DNA of 8,005 bases from assembly GCA_030635835.1 (NCBI GenBank), contig DAOVYB010000060.1, positions 1 to 8,005 on the forward strand, given 5' to 3'. This DNA is from Gammaproteobacteria bacterium (lineage in GTDB: Bacteria > Pseudomonadota > Gammaproteobacteria > UBA6429). Below, piece by piece: positions 5,216 to 8,005 of the stretch. Both the position numbers and the translations under genes were made by a program. Positions within the stretch are counted from its first letter, which is position 1. Every line of letters begins with the position of its first letter. A model generated the notes under the pieces. The model did no database searches and was not told the DNA's origin. It saw only the letters and a list, made by a program, of their open reading frames with translations.

Positions 5216-6685
5216 ATGGCCGCTAAAAAGAAAGCCAAGAAAAAAGTAGCGAAGAAGAAGGTCGCTAAAAAGAAAGTAGCTAAGAAAAAAACAGCTAAAA
5301 AGAAAGTAGCCAAAAAGAAAACGGCAAAGAAAAAAACTGGCAAAAAAAAGGTCGCTAAGAAAAAAGTAGCCAAGAAAAAAACCGGTAAAAAGAAAGCGAC
5401 TAAAAAGAAGGCTAGTAAACCAAAAGAGCCATTGAAAAATGCCTTTTACGCACAATCAGGTGGTGTAACTGCAGTAATCAATGCAAGTGCCTGTGGTGTT
5501 ATTGAAACAGCACGTAAAAACAAACTTAAAATTGGTAAAGTCTATGCAGGCCGTAACGGTATTATCGGTGCATTAACTGAAGACCTTATTGATACAAGCA
5601 AAGAATCAACAAGTGCAATTTCTGCATTACGCCACACACCTTCAGGTGCATTTGGTTCTTGTCGTTTTAAATTAAAATCACTTGAAGAAAATCGTCGTGA
5701 ATACGAACGTTTGATCGAAGTATTTAAAGCACATAACATTGGTTACTTCTTCTATAACGGTGGCGGTGATTCAGCAGACACTTGTTTCAAAATCTCACAA
5801 CTGTCTAAAGAAATGGGTTACCCAATTCAGGCAATCCATGTACCTAAAACGGTTGATAATGATCTGCCAATTACCGATAACTGCCCGGGTTTTGGTTCAG
5901 TAGCAAAATATATTGCTATTTCTACACAAGAAGCGAGTTTTGACGTGGCTTCAATGTGTAAAACATCAACAAAAGTATTTGTTGTTGAAGTTATGGGTCG
6001 CCATGCAGGCTGGATTGCAGCAGCAGGTGGTTTAGCTTCTACTGAAGAAAACCCAATTCCTGTTGTTATTCTGTTCCCTGAAGTTGAATTTGATCAGGAA
6101 AAATTCCTCGCTAAAGTTGATGCTAACGTTAAAGAACACGGTTACTGTACTGTTGTTGTTTCTGAAGGTACACATTGGCCTGATGGAAAATTCCTTGCGG
6201 AAACAGGCTTGAAAGATGCATTTGGTCATAGCCAATTAGGTGGTTGTGCACCTGTTGTAGCAGGCATGATTCAGGAAAAACTCGGTCATAAATACCACTG
6301 GGGTGTTGCGGATTACATGCAACGTGCTGCTCGTCATATCGCTTCTAAGTCTGACGTTGATCAGGCTTACGCAATGGGTAAAGCCGCGGTTCAATTTGCT
6401 TTACAAGGTCACAACTCTGTAATGCCAACTGTTGATCGTATTTCTAACAAACCATATAAATGGAAAGTGGGCATGGCACCATTAAGCAAGGTTGCCAACG
6501 TTGAGAAAATGATGCCAGATAATTTCATCTCTGCTGATGGATTTGGTATCACTGCTAAATGCCGTGAATATTTAGCACCATTAATTAAAGGTGAAGATTA
6601 CCCACCTTATAAAGATGGCTTACCTAAATATGTTCGTATGAAAGGTGTAGCAGTTGAGAAGAAATGTGAAGATTTTGAAATTTAA
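5216..6685 (+). CDS. pfp: PPi-type 6-phosphofructokinase with N-terminal polylysine (histone H1-like) tail
   Basis: The body (residues about 74-489) is a phosphofructokinase of the family that interconverts fructose 6-phosphate and fructose 1,6-bisphosphate in central carbon metabolism. Landmarks are SGGVTAVINAS (81-91), NGGGDSADT (181-189), PKTVDND (210-216) with likely catalytic base Asp214, PGFGSVAKYIA (224-234), MGRHAGW (260-266) and SEGTHWP (316-322). In E. coli ATP-PFK the equivalent motifs are GGDGS and PGTIDND. Here Asp replaces Gly104 and Lys replaces Gly124, the combination known from pyrophosphate-dependent enzymes, so PPi is the likely phosphoryl donor and the reaction is reversible. 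Without the tail the length (about 419) is normal. Residues 2-70 are eleven (V/T/A)(A/G/T)KKK pentapeptides plus flanking AAKKK-AKKK and ASKPK, resembling AlgP or histone H1-like tails. The tail is expected to be disordered and strongly basic, able to bind DNA, RNA or polyphosphate (inference). Whether it is conserved among orthologues is unknown to me. Confidence 0.92.
   Translation: MAAKKKAKKKVAKKKVAKKKVAKKKTAKKKVAKKKTAKKKTGKKKVAKKKVAKKKTGKKKATKKKASKPKEPLKNAFYAQSGGVTAVINASACGVIETARKNKLKIGKVYAGRNGIIGALTEDLIDTSKESTSAISALRHTPSGAFGSCRFKLKSLEENRREYERLIEVFKAHNIGYFFYNGGGDSADTCFKISQLSKEMGYPIQAIHVPKTVDNDLPITDNCPGFGSVAKYIAISTQEASFDVASMCKTSTKVFVVEVMGRHAGWIAAAGGLASTEENPIPVVILFPEVEFDQEKFLAKVDANVKEHGYCTVVVSEGTHWPDGKFLAETGLKDAFGHSQLGGCAPVVAGMIQEKLGHKYHWGVADYMQRAARHIASKSDVDQAYAMGKAAVQFALQGHNSVMPTVDRISNKPYKWKVGMAPLSKVANVEKMMPDNFISADGFGITAKCREYLAPLIKGEDYPPYKDGLPKYVRMKGVAVEKKCEDFEI
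5219..5425 (+). repeat. Degenerate 15-bp tandem repeat coding for (V/T)(A/G)KKK units
   Basis: About thirteen imperfect units encode residues 2-70 of the phosphofructokinase. Unit register and peptide are kept, but the codons vary (GTA/GTC for Val, GCG/GCT/GCC for Ala, AAA/AAG mixed for Lys). The repeat includes several A runs of 7-8 bases. Confidence 0.9.
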
Positions 6686-6705
6686 AATCTTTTAAGCAAG
6701 AAAGA

Positions 6706-6735
6706 AAAAGGGCAGCGATTAAGCTGCCCTTTTTT
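6706..6735. terminator. Strong bidirectional terminator between pfp and the Hpt gene
   Basis: GGGCAGC (6710-6716) pairs with GCTGCCC (6723-6729) around a 6-nt loop. The stem is extended by A-T pairs to about 11 bp and followed by a T tract on the plus strand. On the minus strand it is also followed by a T tract, so it can serve both convergent genes. Confidence 0.9.
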
Positions 6736-6752
6736 ATTATAGTCATTAAATC

Positions 6753-7097
6753 TTAAGACTGAGCAAGTGCCCGTTCAGCAATGATATGATTTTCGTCTTT
6801 ACCTTCGAGAATCTTTTCAACCATCATATTAAATTCTTCAATTAATGCTTTTATACTTTCAGAATTCTGATTTTCAATCTGCGATTCAATATTAATACAA
6901 AGTTCTGTTAGCATAGGGTAACCATAACCTCCGCCGACACCTTTAAGTTGATGAATTAATCCTGATAATTCTTCTATATTATTATCTGTATGTGCATGAT
7001 TAATCGCACCCTGCAATGTCGGTAAACGAATCATAAATTTATCGATTAGATCAATAAGATCAGGTTCATCCAGTAATAAATTTGACGTTAATATCAT
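6753..7097 (-). CDS. Stand-alone histidine phosphotransfer (Hpt) domain protein
   Basis: A 114-residue cytoplasmic protein formed by one Hpt domain, the four-helix bundle that shuttles phosphate between response-regulator receiver domains in multistep phosphorelays. The phosphorylated residue should be His49 in HQLKGVGGGYGYPML (49-63), which has the family pattern His-x-Leu-Lys-Gly followed by a glycine-rich turn. Helices before and after (for example SESIKALIEEFNMMVEKIL) complete the bundle. No kinase, receiver or membrane part is attached, and no partner hybrid histidine kinase lies in the window, so the pathway is unknown. The purine-rich AGAAAGAAG just before the ATG supports the start. 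The gene converges on pfp across a shared terminator. Confidence 0.85.
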   Translation of the reverse strand: MILTSNLLLDEPDLIDLIDKFMIRLPTLQGAINHAHTDNNIEELSGLIHQLKGVGGGYGYPMLTELCINIESQIENQNSESIKALIEEFNMMVEKILEGKDENHIIAERALAQS

Positions 7098-7291
7098 TTT
7101 TTTCTTCTTTCTGATTACTATAAATGTTTGTATTTAACTTATTTACGAATAAAACCTGTTTCATAAAGAGTCCTGTACAAACTAAATAATATAAAAAATA
7201 TTGTAATATGATATAGCGGCATTTTTATAACTATATTTAGCGGTTTTTTCAAATATCCCTATGATTTGCACTGATTTTTACAGGATTTTCA
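7098..7291. other. AT-rich spacer, no gene seen
   Basis: About 190 bp of very AT-rich sequence with no supportable reading frame. It must hold the promoter of the minus-strand Hpt gene and perhaps the former promoter of the plus-strand relic that follows, but I found no -35/-10 pair with good spacing. AGGA at 7282-7285 belongs to the relic. Confidence 0.5.
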
Positions 7292-7486
7292 ATGGCTATT
7301 GATAAAGCACGATAATTACTCACTGTTCAGATTGGCATGACCAGCGGTTATACTCGAAATAGTGCGATGTTGATTCTAGCTGAAATTCAACGTGAACATG
7401 GTCAGCTAGCCGTTGATCCGCTAATACGGGGGTTGAATTAAGAATCGTTATTTGCCATTAAAGCCGGTGAAAAAATTATTATCTAA
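7292..7486 (+). pseudogene. Relic of a small (about 64-codon) gene with two in-frame stops
   Basis: Starting at an ATG with AGGA 6 nt upstream, one frame reads through 65 codons to a TAA at 7484 but is broken by TAA at codon 8 (7313-7315) and codon 50 (7439-7441). Between the stops the translation looks like real protein: TSGYTRNSAMLILAEIQREH (codons 17-36). After the second stop it continues as ESLFAIKAGEKIII. Single-base changes (CAA or GAA to TAA; TTA to TAA) would explain both stops. I cannot name the family. It ends exactly where the minus-strand gene's stop codon begins. An intact start inside the frame (Met16) could in principle express a 34-residue fragment, which I consider unlikely. 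Confidence 0.6.
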
Positions 7487-7981
7487 TTACCATTCTGAGA
7501 GCTGAAAAGAGGCCTGAAAAAACCACAATGCTTCAAATTTAGGAGTCACAGCCGGTATATAAGTGGCATTAATTGCAAACTTATCTGTCCCGATGGAAAC
7601 ATAGGGTAATGCACCAAAAAAAGGTTCTTCATTTTTGTAGTCTTTACGCGTCATCAAAAAAGCCGTTGCACCGACATCAACATGCCAGCTATTTTGATCT
7701 GTCCCTAATAAAAAACGACGTTTAGTTCCACCACCTATATATTTTGAAGTATTAAATACGCTGTCTTTAAAAAAACCACCGTTAATAAAATTAATCCAGT
7801 TTTTCTTTTCTTCAAAATTATATTCAAAACCTAAACCCCAGTTCTCTTCATTATAATTTTTCTTATTTTCATGTATTGCTTTACCATTAATAATTAAATT
7901 AAATGAATCCGCAAAAATAAATTGCGAAAAAGAGAAACTAATCATAAACAAAAGAAACTTTACCACGACTAAACCACCCAT
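7487..7981 (-). CDS. Secreted outer-membrane beta-barrel protein, PagP-like lipid A acyltransferase candidate
   Basis: A 164-residue protein with a signal peptide (about 1-24, FIFA before the cut) and alternating, aromatic-rich strands ending in Trp, as in outer-membrane barrels. Compared from memory with E. coli PagP, which transfers palmitate from phospholipid to lipid A, it aligns along its length: FNLIINGKAIH (27-37) with YDLYIPAITWH, YNEENWGLGFEY (43-54) with YNERPWGGGFG, FKDS (71-74) with FKDSW, and ATYIP (139-143) with MTYIP. The PagP active-site residues His33, Asp76 and Ser77 correspond to His37, Asp73 and Ser74. The mature protein begins at the first strand, so the N-terminal amphipathic helix of PagP is absent. 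A GTG at codon 6 (7966) would give a more typical signal peptide (MVKFLLF...) and is an alternative start. Overall identity is low, so the substrate is uncertain. Confidence 0.65.
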   Translation of the reverse strand: MGGLVVVKFLLFMISFSFSQFIFADSFNLIINGKAIHENKKNYNEENWGLGFEYNFEEKKNWINFINGGFFKDSVFNTSKYIGGGTKRRFLLGTDQNSWHVDVGATAFLMTRKDYKNEEPFFGALPYVSIGTDKFAINATYIPAVTPKFEALWFFQASFQLSEW

Positions 7982-7982
7982 A

Positions 7983-8001
7983 AACTAAACGTGATTTAGT
8001 T
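7983..8001. promoter_or_regulatory. Small dyad directly upstream of the PagP-like gene
   Basis: AACTAAA (7983-7989) and TTTAGTT (7995-8001) are perfect 7-bp inverted repeats separated by CGTGA. Lying within 20 nt of the minus-strand start, it could be an operator or a hairpin in the leader that covers the translation start. The window ends before more can be seen. Confidence 0.3.
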
Positions 8002-8005
8002 ATCG

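Noticed and set aside
5191..5455. Minus-strand frames of Phe/Leu-rich 'membrane' protein opposite the lysine tail
   Set aside because: They are the reverse complement of the AAA/AAG repeats, which read as TTT/CTT. There is no ribosome binding site or independent coding signal; the plus-strand enzyme explains the region.

Overview
The window carries a chromosomal segment of a gammaproteobacterium with moderately low GC. The order hslV-hslU-(DUF971)-ubiE-ubiJ on one strand is a familiar gammaproteobacterial arrangement, and UbiJ is largely restricted to proteobacteria that make ubiquinone. The pyrophosphate-type phosphofructokinase further along is a feature I associate with methylotrophic or chemoautotrophic lineages. 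That is context only, and I cannot name a genus.

Left part (1-4476): the tail terminator of an upstream gene is followed by the HslVU protease (hslV, hslU), a small DUF971/GBBH-like protein, the C-methyltransferase UbiE and the SCP2-domain ubiquinone factor UbiJ. The usual third partner, ubiB, does not follow ubiJ. All five spacers from hslV to the gene after ubiJ carry an inverted-repeat element. The hslV/hslU spacer holds a ~173-bp MITE-like element. The next four spacers alternate between two families: a 'CACGGGG' palindrome (2299-2441 and 3743-3817) and a 'CGTCATTCC...GGAATGAC' palindrome (2841-2959 and 4499-4622). The hslV/hslU element also contains a good heat-shock (sigma-32) promoter match just ahead of hslU.

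Middle part (4623-6735): an acidic 124-residue protein of unknown function is followed by a 6-phosphofructokinase with the sequence signature of PPi-dependent enzymes. Its first 70 residues are a histone-H1-like run of (V/T)(A/G)KKK pentapeptides, translated from a strong ribosome binding site. This lysine tail on a glycolytic enzyme is the most unusual protein architecture in the window. A strong bidirectional terminator closes the region.

Right part (6736-8005): the genes are on the minus strand and AT-rich. There is a stand-alone histidine phosphotransfer (Hpt) protein, about 190 bp of gene-free AT-rich DNA, a small plus-strand gene relic with two in-frame stops, and a secreted beta-barrel protein. 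I read the last as a divergent PagP-like lipid A acyltransferase: it keeps the His, Asp and Ser positions of the PagP active site but lacks the N-terminal amphipathic helix. No tRNA, rRNA, CRISPR array or transposase gene was seen.
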